Source: a virus. From it: a DNA stretch of 40,014 nt. Positions 7,627 to 16,842 of the stretch are shown piece by piece. The notes beneath the pieces were generated by a model. The model had not been told where the DNA came from, ran no database searches, and worked only from the letters and a program-made list of their open reading frames with translations. The position numbers and the translations under genes were made by a program. Numbering within the stretch: position 1 is the first letter of the stretch; every line of letters starts with the position of its first letter. The stretch is taken from positions 1 through 40,014 of IMG/VR virus record IMGVR_UViG_3300042398_000608; one strand, 5' to 3'.

Positions 7627-8756
7627 TGGCATCCGGCACGCTTTACACAAAATACTGGGAGGCAATCGACTCAGTCAGCCCGTCCACAGCATCTTTTGGC
7701 CCGGATGGTGGCACGGCAACGGTGGATTACATCATCGTAAGGAATGGGCTTGATTCATTCCTTACAGAAATTCTTGGAAAATCAGTCATTCAGCAAACGA
7801 ATGCTAATGGGGACTTGACCGGAAGATTGGTCAGGACCATCCCATTGGCCCATCCTGAGTACAACTGGCTTTATGCCAGCAAGATTGACAGGGTTGTAGG
7901 TGTTGGCGCAGCAGGAGCCAATGACGCTGAAGTGAGTATTGTCAGCCTTACGGATGAGCTTGAGAGGAACCTCCCAAGCTTTTTTGTGCGTTATGAGAAA
8001 TACCGGGTCACTGTAACCTTTGAATCAAGGCCATATTTGTTGATCAATGACACGCAGATGGCACCATACTGGAACTTGGTGCGCTATTACAGCCCGGATG
8101 GCGGTGGAAAAAACTATAGGGATTATGCAGAACACCTGCGGTTTACACGCATTAAATATGAGCCTAATGCTCAGTTGCTTCCAAGCAACAACGGCTCATT
8201 CTTCCTTCACTCTCCAGATTTGCCCGGTGGGCTTCCCCAGCCAATCAGTCAGGCTAATGGAGCAGGGCCAAGGATCACGGTTGTAAAGAATTCCGTAAAA
8301 ATAACATGGTTCTTTGTCCCGTACAAAATGGTGACAAGCAAAACCATTCAGCAGGCGTATGGGCGGGTCAACTTTCAATCCAGCGGAAACTTTTTTGGCT
8401 TCCCTGATGGCTCACTTCTTTTTCTTGGCATGGAAATCAATGACTACCCGGGGCCAAGGCCCACTACGAACATTGACCTCAACAACATAACAGACTCAAT
8501 TTATGACAACAAATATTGTGACATTACCTTTGTTTTTGAACAGTTTGAAGTCTCAGCAGAAATGCAGGCTGACACCCCTGCCGGTGTTCCGGGTTGGGTT
8601 GTTCCAAAACACCATAATATGTCGCCTCATTCTGGGCTGATGCGATATTGTTACACCTGCAACAGTGACAATCCGGCAACGGGTCAGCCAATTTACTACA
8701 GCTACGATATGCGCAGGTTGTTCCTGTACCGTGAAACTATCCCAGCGGGTGAGTAA
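7626..8756 (+). CDS. tail tip/distal tail protein, unknown
   Basis: A 376-residue protein following the tape measure, so probably part of the baseplate or tail tip, with one-base overlap at each end. It is rich in Tyr, Asn, Pro and Gly. Tracts such as PEYNWLYASKIDRVVG and VTVTFESRPYLLINDTQMAP suggest a mixed beta protein. Two Cys occur close together near the C-terminus (RYCYTCNSDNP). No hydrolase motif is visible. Distal tail protein or tail-hub role is by synteny. Confidence 0.55.
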   Translation: MASGTLYTKYWEAIDSVSPSTASFGPDGGTATVDYIIVRNGLDSFLTEILGKSVIQQTNANGDLTGRLVRTIPLAHPEYNWLYASKIDRVVGVGAAGANDAEVSIVSLTDELERNLPSFFVRYEKYRVTVTFESRPYLLINDTQMAPYWNLVRYYSPDGGGKNYRDYAEHLRFTRIKYEPNAQLLPSNNGSFFLHSPDLPGGLPQPISQANGAGPRITVVKNSVKITWFFVPYKMVTSKTIQQAYGRVNFQSSGNFFGFPDGSLLFLGMEINDYPGPRPTTNIDLNNITDSIYDNKYCDITFVFEQFEVSAEMQADTPAGVPGWVVPKHHNMSPHSGLMRYCYTCNSDNPATGQPIYYSYDMRRLFLYRETIPAGE

Positions 8757-9148
8757 TGGCGCAGGCAGTTGACGGTGAAATCCTCAGCGAATGGTTTGTT
8801 GCCAAAATCTTAGAAGTTGGCGCAGCTGTTGACCCGTCACCATGCAACGGAATTCCGCACGGTTGGACCACTATGGAGCCATGCGCCAACGCAACAAAAT
8901 TCAGAGATGACCACGCAGACTATCGTGTTGTAAAAGGCACGACAACAATCATGCCAGCCTATGCGATTGACGGAAGTGCATCAGCTGTTGGGGCAATCGT
9001 GATGATGCGTTACAGGGCAAGGCCGAATGGAATGCCCGTGATGGAGTTTATTGTTGGAAATTCAATGGACTGCCCTCATGTCACTTCCGTCCAATGCACG
9101 GGTGGAATTCTTGCCGTGACCTATGACACAACTTGCGTGGGCGTATGA
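8756..9148 (+). CDS. small Cys-containing tail protein
   Basis: A 130-residue protein with Cys at several positions (PSPCNGIPH, EPCANA, DCPHVTSVQC, TTCVGV). It overlaps the preceding and following genes by a few bases. It has no recognisable catalytic motif and looks like one of a family of compact, possibly disulfide-linked tail-tip proteins also formed by the next three genes. Function unknown; role as virion component inferred from context. Confidence 0.5.
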   Translation: MAQAVDGEILSEWFVAKILEVGAAVDPSPCNGIPHGWTTMEPCANATKFRDDHADYRVVKGTTTIMPAYAIDGSASAVGAIVMMRYRARPNGMPVMEFIVGNSMDCPHVTSVQCTGGILAVTYDTTCVGV

Positions 9149-9597
9149 GCACTACACTGATTGACTGCAAAACGCTTGTACCCTTGGCCTACAACCCGTC
9201 ATTTCATCCGTGTTGGGGCAGGCGGGCATTCCCATCAACGATGGCCTTTTCAGCGGGCCCATCAACCCCAATACCCCCAAATACAAGCTGCAATACTGGC
9301 TGGCCAACTTCAGTCATTACTGGATCACTAGCAAGAACTGGGCCTTGCAACTTTTCATGGTCATATTCTTCTGGTTCATTCACAATTCTTTTTGCTTGGA
9401 CCTTATCCACCTATCCTGTCACTTGTTCGATCAATCAGGCAGAAATGTACCCAAATTGGTCACTTAATAATTTGACCGGAATTCCAACTGGGACATGCTC
9501 GCAAGACCCGGCAACCGGAATTGTTACCATGACATTTGCGGGCATTATTTCTGATGGTTTTTGCAACTGCCCTATCACTGTTTCGTACACGGGGTGA
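9145..9597 (+). CDS. Cys-rich tail-tip protein, unknown
   Basis: A 150-residue protein starting at ATG 9145, which overlaps the previous stop by ATGA; the GTG at 9133 is a weaker start. It carries about eight Cys (IDCKT, HPCWG, TSCNTG, GPCNFS, VTCSI, GTCSQD, GFCNCP) spread along a Ser/Thr-rich beta sequence. Even spacing of Cys suggests disulfide-stabilised loops. Unknown function; possibly an adhesin module of the tail tip. Confidence 0.5.
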   Translation: MSTTLIDCKTLVPLAYNPSFHPCWGRRAFPSTMAFSAGPSTPIPPNTSCNTGWPTSVITGSLARTGPCNFSWSYSSGSFTILFAWTLSTYPVTCSINQAEMYPNWSLNNLTGIPTGTCSQDPATGIVTMTFAGIISDGFCNCPITVSYTG

Positions 9598-9600
9598 AAG

Positions 9601-10668
9601 ATGGGTGCCGGGGCAAAAGCCTATTTGCTGGCAGGCGATTGCCTTACAATTCCCACAAGATTTTGCATGCCGTTTAAAGAATTTTGCATTCACACCCTTG
9701 GGTCAAGTCCACCAATCGGCTCATACCCTGATTCCGGGTTGTTTGGCTGCGGTGCTTACAGCGCAACGCCGGGCACACAATTTTTGCCTGAGCCAAGAAT
9801 ACCTGATGCCCTGACAAGCCATCCCCTGTATGGCAGAACTTCCGCAACGCTGACAATGCCTACCTTCTTTCAAACTGCCGACCTTGCCACTTGGAGAGAA
9901 CGCAAGGTGATTGGGCCTATGGACCCGTACAACATTCGGGCATCAGGGCCAGCAGTCCAGCAGGCCCACATGGTTACAGAGGTCAGAAGAAGGCTAAAAA
10001 GAACGGCAACCCCAAACAACAATTCTTATGCAAACCGTTATGAGTTCAATTTCACAGACGCAACAACCCCTTTGAGCAATCAGCCAGACCCAATCGGATT
10101 CCTTCACCCGGCCATGTATTTCTGGACAAACAAAAATGTCCCAGAACCATTCTTGGCGGTTGATTATTTTGAAGACTCAGGGGTGTCGCCACCAACTTCC
10201 GACAATTACAACCAAAACATCATTCCTTTCTGCAATCCGTTGAATGCTTACAGCGAATCAGGAGCACTTCTTGGCCAATACATCGGCTACACGGCCATGT
10301 ATTACTTTGGAATTGCTTACATCAAATACCCAATTCCCGGTTTTAGGCCAGAAGACTATTACAGCCCACTTCCTGTGAAGCCAGAAGCATTGCCAACCTA
10401 TCAATTTTTCACTTTGGATTGCCATATTTTCATGGCCGCAAGCCCTGCCTCAGGGCAGGTTTTGAAGTCACCAAAAATAAATTCCACCAGAAACTGGGTG
10501 TACAATCGTGACGGAACTACATGGAATGTGTGCGATCAGTACATGTATATGCTTTGCGGGGCATTGACTAACAACTGGAAGTTCAATGTTAAATTCAACC
10601 ACATTGACGGAACGGATGAAACCATCCTCTTCAACTTTTCCAACTTCCAAGTTTTTGTGACACCATGA
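9601..10668 (+). CDS. tail protein, unknown, aromatic- and Pro-rich
   Basis: A 355-residue protein with N-terminal Cys clustering (LLAGDCLTIPTRFCMPFKEFCIH) and a long Tyr, Pro and Asn-rich body (for example YYFGIAYIKYPIPGFRPEDYYS). It is not obviously related to known enzymes. It continues the block of co-expressed tail-tip proteins, with the next gene overlapping its stop by ATGA. It may be a receptor-binding or baseplate component. Confidence 0.5.
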   Translation: MGAGAKAYLLAGDCLTIPTRFCMPFKEFCIHTLGSSPPIGSYPDSGLFGCGAYSATPGTQFLPEPRIPDALTSHPLYGRTSATLTMPTFFQTADLATWRERKVIGPMDPYNIRASGPAVQQAHMVTEVRRRLKRTATPNNNSYANRYEFNFTDATTPLSNQPDPIGFLHPAMYFWTNKNVPEPFLAVDYFEDSGVSPPTSDNYNQNIIPFCNPLNAYSESGALLGQYIGYTAMYYFGIAYIKYPIPGFRPEDYYSPLPVKPEALPTYQFFTLDCHIFMAASPASGQVLKSPKINSTRNWVYNRDGTTWNVCDQYMYMLCGALTNNWKFNVKFNHIDGTDETILFNFSNFQVFVTP

Positions 10669-12065
10669 CCACCTACATTCAATCGGTTGCCAGCAATGTT
10701 TGCGGGGACACCCCCCCGGGAATTCCTGTAAACATTGATTGTTCTTTGTGCCCTATTGGATTCCCTCAGGCAGGTGGGCAAATCGGTATCAGCTTTTTTG
10801 GGCCTATTTGCCCCCCAGCCACAGACCCAAGCCCAAGTAAATGGCTGGGATTTGAGGAAAAAACAGCGCAATTCAAGTGCATAAACCCGGGACAGAATGC
10901 TGAACCGGACCCAAACAGGTGGCAAGCAATCGGGTATTTCGCCAGCATTTCTGGACCCGGTGGATGTGCTCAGCAATATAAATGGGTGGCTGCTCTTCAA
11001 GCACTTAACAACACGCAAATTACCGTCACCGTCACCGTGTTTGTTCTTGTCCCGACAACAGGGGGGAACACTTGGACAACTTACCTTACATGGACAGAAA
11101 CCCTGACAGAAACGCCAAGCGTTGACACGACAAAATACCGTTCACGCAGCTTTTCATCGCCAACTTTTTATTCCATTTCTGTCAACGAAATCGGTGGGAA
11201 AGGTGACCCCGTTTCATACGCCAAAATGAATGTCGGGATGTTTTCTATGCGGGTTGGCTGCGGTTCAGTGGGAAATGCCATACCCGATGTTTGCGGATTT
11301 TGGGATGGAAGTCAGTGGCTGACCTGCTTTCGTGGGTTCATCAAATCGACATCTAGCACAGCAATCCGTGGTTTTACTCAGTTTGGCTTCAACAGCCTGA
11401 CCTGTGCAGCTTCAGACGCTTGCGGTTGCGACACCATCACTTTGACCAGCTTGTCCCCCGTAACGGGCACCTGCATATTTAACACAAGCAGTTTTGCTTC
11501 AACCTACGGTGTCCTTGGGCTACCCGGTGGAATTGAAGCGGTTGGGGCTGTTCAGCAAGTCCAGCACGCCCCATCTGTTTCTGGAATCGATGTAATCGTC
11601 AAGCAAATCGGTGGGGGTGCCATCTACATCTGCACTAATGACAGTGGCGCAGGATGGATTTGCACCCCGGCTGTTGTTTCGCAATCAAATAGTCCAAGGA
11701 TTTTGACTGCAACAAGGTCAAATTTTGTTGTTTACCTTTACACTTTGAACTTCCCCAACCCTGAACTCTTGCCTGAGGAATGCTACACGCCGGTTTCAGA
11801 AGGAACATACCCGTTGTTTGAATCGTCTGAGGTGCCGGAGCGGTTTGATCAGGAGCCTGTCAAAATTGCCGTCCCTGTTGAGATCAGGCGCATCCATGCA
11901 CCTTGCGCCAACCTTGGACCAATCATTGAGGGAAGCAATGAAAACGGTTGCGGATCATGCTACAAGTACAAATGTTCAGTTTTTGGGGAATGCAAGCTTG
12001 TTGACCCGTCTGGTAAAGTTCAACAGTGCTTGACTTGTGACAAATACAAGGAAAGGGGCAAGTGA
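10665..12065 (+). CDS. large Cys-rich tail protein
   Basis: A 466-residue protein in which I count 23 Cys. They are dispersed through the beta-rich body and clustered in the C-terminal 70 residues as C-x2-C, C-x4-C and C-x2-C pairs (CGSCYKYKC, GECK, QQCLTCDK). This could be a small zinc-binding or disulfide-knotted end domain. The protein has Asn/Gly/Pro-rich turns and is flanked by other tail genes. Such a Cys load is unusual for a phage tail protein. Function unknown; attachment is the most plausible guess. Confidence 0.55.
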   Translation: MTTYIQSVASNVCGDTPPGIPVNIDCSLCPIGFPQAGGQIGISFFGPICPPATDPSPSKWLGFEEKTAQFKCINPGQNAEPDPNRWQAIGYFASISGPGGCAQQYKWVAALQALNNTQITVTVTVFVLVPTTGGNTWTTYLTWTETLTETPSVDTTKYRSRSFSSPTFYSISVNEIGGKGDPVSYAKMNVGMFSMRVGCGSVGNAIPDVCGFWDGSQWLTCFRGFIKSTSSTAIRGFTQFGFNSLTCAASDACGCDTITLTSLSPVTGTCIFNTSSFASTYGVLGLPGGIEAVGAVQQVQHAPSVSGIDVIVKQIGGGAIYICTNDSGAGWICTPAVVSQSNSPRILTATRSNFVVYLYTLNFPNPELLPEECYTPVSEGTYPLFESSEVPERFDQEPVKIAVPVEIRRIHAPCANLGPIIEGSNENGCGSCYKYKCSVFGECKLVDPSGKVQQCLTCDKYKERGK

Positions 12066-12727
12066 TGCCATTTTTAATTGTAGGGCTGCTGTTTTTCCAA
12101 GACCTCAAGCTGCCATCCGAAATCAAGGGCCAGCCTAATCAGTTTGTCACTATTCTTGCCGAGACAACGGGTGAGGTTGTTCGTTTTGTGGCGATTGATC
12201 CCGGCCTTTCTGTTTTCCCTGCTGAACTTTTAAGCAATAAAAAAGCGACCGTGGTCACAGGTCCAACAGGAAAGTACAGGATTTTGGCCTACACCAGCAT
12301 TGGTAATAAGCCAACTGACCCAGTTATTACCACGGTTGTAATCGGTGACCCCGTTGTTCCTGTGCCACCTCAGCCTCAACCCGGTCCAAACTTTTTGTCC
12401 AAGCTCAACTCAACGCTGGAAGCCATTTACGGTGGGCTTCAAGAACCCGGCAGAGAATCACAAGTCAAAATACTTGCCCAAATTTACAAGCAAGGCGCAT
12501 CGGATTTGGCAAGAATGAGCAATATTGCCGATGTCTACAACGGATTGCAGTCACAAGCTGCCGTGAAAATGAACCCCCAATCAATTGTGGAAATTCGCAG
12601 GGCCATTTCGGCTGACATGAAAGCAAGGTTTGGCACGGATGCCAACCAAGTCCTCAATGATGAACTACGCAAGACATTCAGCGAATATTTCTTGAGCCTT
12701 TCATCAATTCTGGAGGGTTTGGTGTAA
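12065..12727 (+). CDS. exported two-domain protein, unknown
   Basis: A 220-residue protein starting at ATG 12065, which overlaps the preceding stop. The first 12 residues (MPFLIVGLLFFQ) are hydrophobic and may be a signal or anchor. An N-terminal beta domain of about 90 residues is followed by a proline-rich linker (VVPVPPQPQPGP) and a helical C-terminal domain. The gene sits between the tail-tip block and the peptidase, so it could be a lysis accessory or surface protein. No catalytic motif was found. Confidence 0.5.
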   Translation: MPFLIVGLLFFQDLKLPSEIKGQPNQFVTILAETTGEVVRFVAIDPGLSVFPAELLSNKKATVVTGPTGKYRILAYTSIGNKPTDPVITTVVIGDPVVPVPPQPQPGPNFLSKLNSTLEAIYGGLQEPGRESQVKILAQIYKQGASDLARMSNIADVYNGLQSQAAVKMNPQSIVEIRRAISADMKARFGTDANQVLNDELRKTFSEYFLSLSSILEGLV

Positions 12728-13635
12728 TGGAGGATTTTTACAACTTTACTACAGGCTGGATTGACAGCCCCGATGATGTTTCAGCAGTTGCTGCGGAATT
12801 GCCAAACCCTGTGTTTGGGGACACGGAAGCAAGCACGCTTCCTGAGTCAGAAATCCCTGACCATGTTTACCTTTGGGATTTGGCAAGAAAAGTGACCGGC
12901 AATCTTCTTCCCCCAAGAAATCAGGGCAAGGTTGGAAGTTGCGTTGGTCATGGGACGGCAAGGGCCAACGAATACACAATGCTGGCGGAAATAGCCCAAG
13001 GTCAAGCAGAGGAATTTAAACCAATTGCCCCTGAGGTCATCTATGGGGGAAGCCGGGTTGAGATTGGTGGTGGTAGGTTGCGTGGAGATGGCAGTATTGG
13101 GGCTTGGGCTGGCAAATGGGTCAATCAGTACGGTCTTGTTGCTCGTGGTGTCTACGGCAAGCTGGATTTGCGTTCATACAATGAGCAGACTTGCCGTCAA
13201 CTTGGGGCAAACGGAATTCCTGCTGATGTCGAATCAGTCGCAAGAGAACACCCGGTTGGGGGCATCACGCTAATCAAATCCTTGGTTGATTTGAGAAAAG
13301 CTTTGGCACAGGGATTTGCGGTGGCGATTTGCTCTGGAGTTGGATTTCAGCTTGGGCGTGATGGCCGTGGGGTATGCAGCCGGAAGGGTGTTTGGAACCA
13401 TTGCATGACGGTTGCCGGATTTGCAACGCTGGAAGGCAAAAAGATTTACAGGATTGACAACTCTTGGGGCGACATGGCCCATACTGGACCTGTTGGCCCG
13501 GGAAATCCGGGGCCAGAAGGCTTTTATTGTGAGGAGGATGCCATGGCAGAAATTCTTGCTGCTGGTGATTCTTGGGCTTTTTCTGATGTAAAGGGATTTG
13601 TCAGGAAGCCTGTAATTGTTGATTGGTTCATTTAA
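12727..13635 (+). CDS. papain-family (C1) cysteine peptidase
   Basis: A 302-residue protein with the papain-fold active site visible in order: oxyanion Gln66 and Cys72 in NQGKVGSCVGHGT, His225 in WNHCMTVAG and Asn245 in RIDNSWG. Such enzymes cut peptide bonds. No muramidase, amidase or transglycosylase gene is recognisable in the genome, while two holin-like membrane proteins follow, so a lysis or cell-wall degradation role is plausible. An alternative is a virion-bound peptidase acting during entry, as the neighbours upstream are tail-tip genes. There is no clear signal peptide. Confidence 0.85.
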   Translation: MEDFYNFTTGWIDSPDDVSAVAAELPNPVFGDTEASTLPESEIPDHVYLWDLARKVTGNLLPPRNQGKVGSCVGHGTARANEYTMLAEIAQGQAEEFKPIAPEVIYGGSRVEIGGGRLRGDGSIGAWAGKWVNQYGLVARGVYGKLDLRSYNEQTCRQLGANGIPADVESVAREHPVGGITLIKSLVDLRKALAQGFAVAICSGVGFQLGRDGRGVCSRKGVWNHCMTVAGFATLEGKKIYRIDNSWGDMAHTGPVGPGNPGPEGFYCEEDAMAEILAAGDSWAFSDVKGFVRKPVIVDWFI

Positions 13636-13699
13636 CATGATGAGGGGATGGCTGAAACTTTTAAGGCTTTTTAGGCTTTTTCAAAGAAGGACAAAAACC

Positions 13700-13990
13700 A
13701 TGTTTCCCGCAACATCTTTTGCTATTGTTTTGGACTTTGTGAAAGGTTCAAGGCCTTGGTCAGGTGAAGTCTTTGACGGAACGCTTGACTTGGTCAAGTG
13801 GTGCTATCACGCAATATCAGGGCAGACAAGTTTGGTAGGCAGCGAGTTGGAAACCAATGACCCGGTGGTTGCCCTTGAGCAGCTTGGCGAGTCCGCTCAA
13901 AACGGGGTGGCAACCTTCAACCCGGCACTCGTTGTTTTTGTTGCTCAATTTCTTCTTGGCATCATCCTTGAGAAATGGAAAAAAGGCTAA
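13700..13990 (+). CDS. small membrane protein, holin-like candidate
   Basis: A 96-residue protein starting at ATG 13700, which has GAAGGA about 8 bp upstream; the upstream in-frame ATG at 13637 has no clear ribosome site. A hydrophobic C-terminal segment (NPALVVFVAQFLLGIILEK) ends in a basic KWKKG tail, consistent with a single membrane span. Between the C1 peptidase and another membrane-associated small protein, it could be a holin or spanin-like component. Holin assignment is by position and topology only. Confidence 0.5.
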   Translation: MFPATSFAIVLDFVKGSRPWSGEVFDGTLDLVKWCYHAISGQTSLVGSELETNDPVVALEQLGESAQNGVATFNPALVVFVAQFLLGIILEKWKKG

Positions 13991-14008
13991 TTCAAGGAGT
14001 GCCAGAAA

Positions 14009-14296
14009 TTGGAATCCAACACTTATGTTCAATTGGTTCGGGAATTTGGTGTTCCCTCCATGTTTGCTGTGGCTATGGGGTACACCGTCTTGCGTGGCTT
14101 GCAATGGTTTGCTGAGCGTGTTTATCTGCCTCAGCAAGACAGGACATTTCGGTTCATGGATAGGCTCGAAATTCATCTTGACCGCATGAGCGAGAGCCAA
14201 AGCAAACTTGTTACTGACCTTCAACGCTTGGGAGATGCGGTTGATTCGCTTGAATCACGCATGGCTCAATGGGAAAAGAAGGATGGCATATCATGA
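14009..14296 (+). CDS. small membrane protein with coiled coil, holin-like candidate
   Basis: A 95-residue protein starting at TTG 14009; a strong AGGAG at 13995-13999 makes this start convincing. It has a hydrophobic N-terminal region (FGVPSMFAVAMGYTVLRG) followed by a long amphipathic helix with charged heptads (LVTDLQRLGDAVDSLESRM), a layout seen in XhlA-type and other small phage lysis membrane proteins. Its 3' end overlaps the fibre gene start by ATGA. Function is inferred. Confidence 0.5.
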   Translation: MESNTYVQLVREFGVPSMFAVAMGYTVLRGLQWFAERVYLPQQDRTFRFMDRLEIHLDRMSESQSKLVTDLQRLGDAVDSLESRMAQWEKKDGIS

Positions 14297-15633
14297 GCCT
14301 ACCACTTCTTGGTGCTGGATTATCTGCCCCCGGTGTTGCCATAACCGGCCTTGCTGTGGACTTTCCATTTGCAACAAGTCAAAGCCTCACATCGGCTACA
14401 GACAGCATAAATTTTACATTTACCAGAGGCACAACTGCTTACTACCACAACTCTTCAGGTGTGCTTACCAATGCGGCAATAAATTCGCCAAGATTTGAAT
14501 ATCAATACAACGGTACAAGTTGGGTCTGCAAAGGTTTATTGCTTGAATCAGGCGGAATAAATTATTGCCCATATTCCAATTACCCTGCTTCAGGATGGCA
14601 AATTTACCCAAGCGGATCTTTAAATTTTACATCCAACTTTGCCACAGCACCAGACGGGACAACTACAGCAGCGAGAATATATCCAAATGCCAACGGAAGT
14701 TTTCCAACTATTTATCAAGGAACAGCATCTTCTTCTATCAAAACTCAATCTGTTTATGCTAAATACAACGGCATACCTTACATTGCTTTTTACAACTCGG
14801 CAGGGTCTGGGCCAGCTGTTTGGTTTAATATTCAGACCGGGACAGTTGGAACATCGACAGGGTATACAGCTAATATTCAAAATGTTGGCAATGGTTGGTA
14901 CAGATGTTCCGCTACAAACGACATTTCTTCAAGCTCATGGGCATATCATTATGTCTGTTTAGTTGATGCAAATGGAGGCACAACAGTAACCGCATCTGGG
15001 ACAAATGGCGCACTTATTTGGGGGGCACAATCAGAGCTTAACACTTCCGCAACCTACGCTCCAAGAGCTAAATTTGCCTCATCCTATATTCCAACCGGAG
15101 CCAGTTCGGCAACACGGGAAGTTGATTCTTGCTACATAACAGGTGCAAATTTTACTTCAATATTTAATCCAGTTGAAGGTACATCTGTTTTAGAATACAG
15201 CACTAATCCACTCAGCCTTGGATTCCCCCAAATGTATCTGATGGGGATAGCAATGAATAACGGCTCTACAGACATTGCATCTCAAATTTATGCTAGTTCA
15301 TCTTCTAATATTATGATTTGTGCAATGCGAGTTGCAAGTACAGACTACAACTCAAACGGCAGTTCTGGAAGCTTTGTTGCAAATTCTGCCAGTAAAATAG
15401 CCTATGGATTTATGTCGGGAAGCATGGCAGCGTATTTAAATGGTGTAGCTTCTGGATCATCCAGCAGTTCATATTCAACAGCAACTTTTAATACATCAAG
15501 TTCAAACCGTATGTGGCTTGGTACAAGAAACAGTAGTAGCCAAAGTTTAAGCGCATTTACTGGGTATATTTCACGATTCCGTTATTACCCAACACGACTA
15601 TCAAACGGAACACTTGCGAGCTTGTCAACATGA
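14293..15633 (+). CDS. tail fibre / receptor-binding protein
   Basis: A 446-residue protein. Residues about 30-85 match a widespread phage head-spike and tail-fibre module with the pattern FTRGTTAYYHNSSGVLTNAA, followed by a segment that ends in LLLES and NYCPYSN. The remaining region is Ser, Thr, Tyr and Asn-rich and probably forms beta-sandwich (LamG/concanavalin-like) carbohydrate-binding domains. Likely role: binding surface glycans. The base composition is clearly more AT-rich than the head genes (23 G/C in the 60 bases at 15241-15300), suggesting exchange of this module. Confidence 0.7.
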   Translation: MSLPLLGAGLSAPGVAITGLAVDFPFATSQSLTSATDSINFTFTRGTTAYYHNSSGVLTNAAINSPRFEYQYNGTSWVCKGLLLESGGINYCPYSNYPASGWQIYPSGSLNFTSNFATAPDGTTTAARIYPNANGSFPTIYQGTASSSIKTQSVYAKYNGIPYIAFYNSAGSGPAVWFNIQTGTVGTSTGYTANIQNVGNGWYRCSATNDISSSSWAYHYVCLVDANGGTTVTASGTNGALIWGAQSELNTSATYAPRAKFASSYIPTGASSATREVDSCYITGANFTSIFNPVEGTSVLEYSTNPLSLGFPQMYLMGIAMNNGSTDIASQIYASSSSNIMICAMRVASTDYNSNGSSGSFVANSASKIAYGFMSGSMAAYLNGVASGSSSSSYSTATFNTSSSNRMWLGTRNSSSQSLSAFTGYISRFRYYPTRLSNGTLASLST

Positions 15634-15962
15634 TTGATTTATTTCTTAAATTTGATTCCCGTGAACAAGCCATCTCCATTGGAGAGCAGCTTGGTTATAC
15701 GACATGGAATTCAGAAATAAATGATTGGCTAACCGTAGGCACAGAGAATATGTTGGTCTGCGTTATTGGCTCACATTTTTATCCTGATGGGACGATGGTT
15801 GAAGACCCGTATGGCAACCTTATACCGCACAAGATTTCTGATGGAAAATATTGGGTGATGCTTCGGGATATGAATGACACGCCAATTCCACCCGAAGTTC
15901 AACCGTTAGTTGTCTACCCAAATCCTGATGATCCAATGGTTCCTCAACAAAGGTGGGCATAA
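15630..15962 (+). CDS. small fibre-associated protein
   Basis: A 110-residue protein overlapping the fibre gene stop by ATGA. The beginning (MIDLFLKFDSREQAISIGEQ) and the end with several Pro and Asp residues suggest a compact alpha/beta domain. It may be a fibre chaperone or small tail component that works with the flanking fibre genes. No known family is recognised. Confidence 0.5.
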   Translation: MIDLFLKFDSREQAISIGEQLGYTTWNSEINDWLTVGTENMLVCVIGSHFYPDGTMVEDPYGNLIPHKISDGKYWVMLRDMNDTPIPPEVQPLVVYPNPDDPMVPQQRWA

Positions 15963-15964
15963 CA

Positions 15965-16831
15965 ATGACCGCTAAAAAAATTAACGAATTAACAGCAAAA
16001 ACGCCTGTTAGCACGGATGTTATTCCGGTGGCCGACCCGGTGACGGGCATTGCTGGAAAGTCCACCATTGCTCAGATTTTGACCGCTGCGCTTCCAACGC
16101 CAAATTTGGCAACAACAGGCTGGCTTTTTGGAGTGAATCAAGCTGCAACTGGATATGAAATAATTCCAGCAAATCCGGCAGACTTTTTAAGTAGAATTCC
16201 AACATCATCAACAGCGATAGCTTTTCGTGGCATTCTTGTTTCAGCAAGGTTTGGAGTAGGTGGCGGTGCAGCATATTCTAGTTTGTCTTCCCTTATTCTT
16301 TCTGATTTAACAATTTTGACATCCAATTCTTCAGTTTCCTTGCTTGTTAGCAATTATTCGGCTTTAACTTATTTTGAGGCCTTTTCTCTAGTTTATTGTG
16401 TTGGTGGAGTTGTCGTAACATCTTGCCCGCTGCTTCAAACCTTGAACTTTCGTGCGCTTCAAAATGCAAACAGCATTACAGTATCCAGCAATTCCCAGCT
16501 ATCGAGTCTTTTTTTCCAATCGTTGAAATATTGCAATCAGGACTTTACCGTCTCAGGCTGTCCTCTTTTAACAACAATGCCTGTAATCCCATCTAGCAAT
16601 TTAATCAAGGGAATTGGAGGATCGGTAATTTTGACAGGTAATGCGTTGGATGTTAGTACTGTTGATAATTGGCTAGATGGCTTATCAAAAATGGATGGCA
16701 CAAACGGAAAATGGTTGTATTCAAATAATTCAGTAAATCTTTCTGGTGGAACTAATGCCGTCCCAAGCGCAACCGGTCTTGCAGCAAAAGCCATTCTTGT
16801 CTCTCGTGGATGTACGGTCACGCACAACTAA
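15965..16831 (+). CDS. tail fibre with leucine-rich beta-solenoid-like repeats
   Basis: A 288-residue protein starting at ATG 15965 (AAAGGTGGG about 8 bp upstream; the earlier GTG is weaker). An N-terminal attachment module (KKINELTAKTPVSTDVIPVA) common in fibre proteins precedes a mid-region with irregular repeats of roughly 22-24 residues, for example VTSCPLLQTLNFRALQNANS and VSSNSQLSSLFFQSLKYCNQ. These look like leucine-rich-repeat or L-domain solenoids. The end carries the motif NLSGGTNAVPSATGLAAKAI seen at fibre tips. It is probably a receptor-binding fibre. Confidence 0.65.
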   Translation: MTAKKINELTAKTPVSTDVIPVADPVTGIAGKSTIAQILTAALPTPNLATTGWLFGVNQAATGYEIIPANPADFLSRIPTSSTAIAFRGILVSARFGVGGGAAYSSLSSLILSDLTILTSNSSVSLLVSNYSALTYFEAFSLVYCVGGVVVTSCPLLQTLNFRALQNANSITVSSNSQLSSLFFQSLKYCNQDFTVSGCPLLTTMPVIPSSNLIKGIGGSVILTGNALDVSTVDNWLDGLSKMDGTNGKWLYSNNSVNLSGGTNAVPSATGLAAKAILVSRGCTVTHN

Positions 16832-16842
16832 GGAATTACATC

